Of a stretch of 64,000 bases of DNA, positions 63,375 to 64,000 are shown piece after piece. Where the stretch lies: positions 7,026,861 through 7,090,860 of the forward strand of contig CM119268.1 in assembly GCA_051294375.1 (NCBI GenBank), given 5' to 3'. The notes under the pieces are model-generated. The model had not been told where the DNA came from. It saw only the letters and a program-made list of their open reading frames with translations, and searched no databases. A program made the translations under genes and the position numbers. Every line of letters starts with the position of its first letter. The stretch's first letter is position 1. Source of the DNA: Paraspadella gotoi. Lineage: Eukaryota; Chaetognatha.

Positions 63375-63403
<29 letters not shown>
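63375..63403 (+). repeat. (GA)n microsatellite, ~13 units
   Basis: Short pure GA tract. Confidence 0.93.
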
Positions 63404-63408
<5 letters not shown>

Positions 63409-63409
63409 C

Positions 63410-64000
63410 AGGAACGGACTTTCTAAGGCGTTGCGCCCAATGAAACCGAACTGGTCCAGAAGTTACTTTTTGCTCAGTCGGTATCTCTATTATCCATCGG
63501 AAATACGGTCAGATATTCAGAAAAATAAATAATGGATTACATTTACAATTAATGTAAAGCTTAATCAATTTAGTTAATACTTGGCAAATACATGAATCAA
63601 ATATAAAACGCTTGCTATATGTACGTTTCACAACTGTATAGTCGTTTGACTATAGTAAAATGCAGTTACACTAGGCGCAATAACAGATGATGAATCAATT
63701 TCAAGTTTAAAATGAAATCATGATATCATCGCTGGAGACTCAGCCTCACCTAAAGTGAAATCGGTTCGGAGGATCGGGCGATATAAAGCAACAGAAATTG
63801 GACGCTTTGGGAATAGAGAGGCGCAATATATTATTTTATAAAAAAAGAAGCATTGAATAATGAATCACTTGTCTAAAAAATATATATTATATGGATTCAG
63901 TTGGATATTTAAATTATATAAATTGAAAATATAAAAGACTCTTGAGATAAATACGTGGAGACCGACCAAAAAGTTACGTGAACCAAGTGATTCCTGGACT
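63410..64000. other. AT-rich, nothing seen
   Basis: No coding or repeat signal up to the window end. Confidence 0.5.

Overview
The window reads as a raw, repeat-rich segment of an animal (metazoan) nuclear genome. Supporting signs are genes split by spliceosomal introns with GT...AG borders, vertebrate-style Kozak starts, a decayed LINE reverse transcriptase, a probable Penelope-type foldback element with a hammerhead-ribozyme-like motif, and a Ras-family exon resembling the animal RASD (Dexras/Rhes) group. There is no operon structure and no bacterial or phage signal. Very heavy (GA)n/(CT)n loading with (AAAT)n and minisatellites is typical of some invertebrates, crustaceans among them, but the species cannot be fixed from the sequence. 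Thirteen runs of N mark assembly gaps; six are about 25 or 10 Ns and the rest longer.

Layout. 1-5.7 kb: no supported gene; CpG-rich patches, AT-rich filler and a 41-bp minisatellite. 5.7-9.3 kb: two ~330-bp direct repeats, then a satellite of about fifteen ~189-bp monomers, each containing a foldback. 9.3-22.4 kb: gap-broken sequence dominated by polypurine tracts, GA microsatellites and small minisatellites; a weak candidate exon near 20.7-21.1 kb. 22.4-32 kb: AT-rich with few signals; one cysteine-containing exon-like ORF (28.3 kb) that may be a galactose-binding-lectin-like piece. 32.06-32.58 kb: decayed LINE reverse transcriptase, minus strand. 32.6-37.3 kb: purine tracts and minisatellites. 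37.58-39.75 kb: the clearest long ORF, a 722-residue polytopic membrane protein (minus strand), possibly XK-related. 40-45 kb: minisatellites and microsatellites. 45.63-45.86 kb: a perfect 66-bp-arm foldback with a hammerhead-like core and a 14-bp flanking duplication. 47.74-51.26 kb: a ten-exon plus-strand gene, reconstructed by splice phase, encoding a ~460-residue protein that I do not recognise. 51.3-60 kb: microsatellites, a 9-bp repeat, degenerate telomere-like repeats. 60.03-60.26 kb: an internal exon of a RASD-like small GTPase (minus strand). 60.3-64 kb: one weak exon candidate and a 102-bp CT tract.

The three best genes (XK-like, unrecognised ten-exon gene, RASD-like exon) have no evident functional link. 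The most unusual items are the hammerhead-bearing foldback insertion, the unrecognised ten-exon gene with one defective splice junction, and the foldback-containing satellite with recognisable degenerate precursors beside it.
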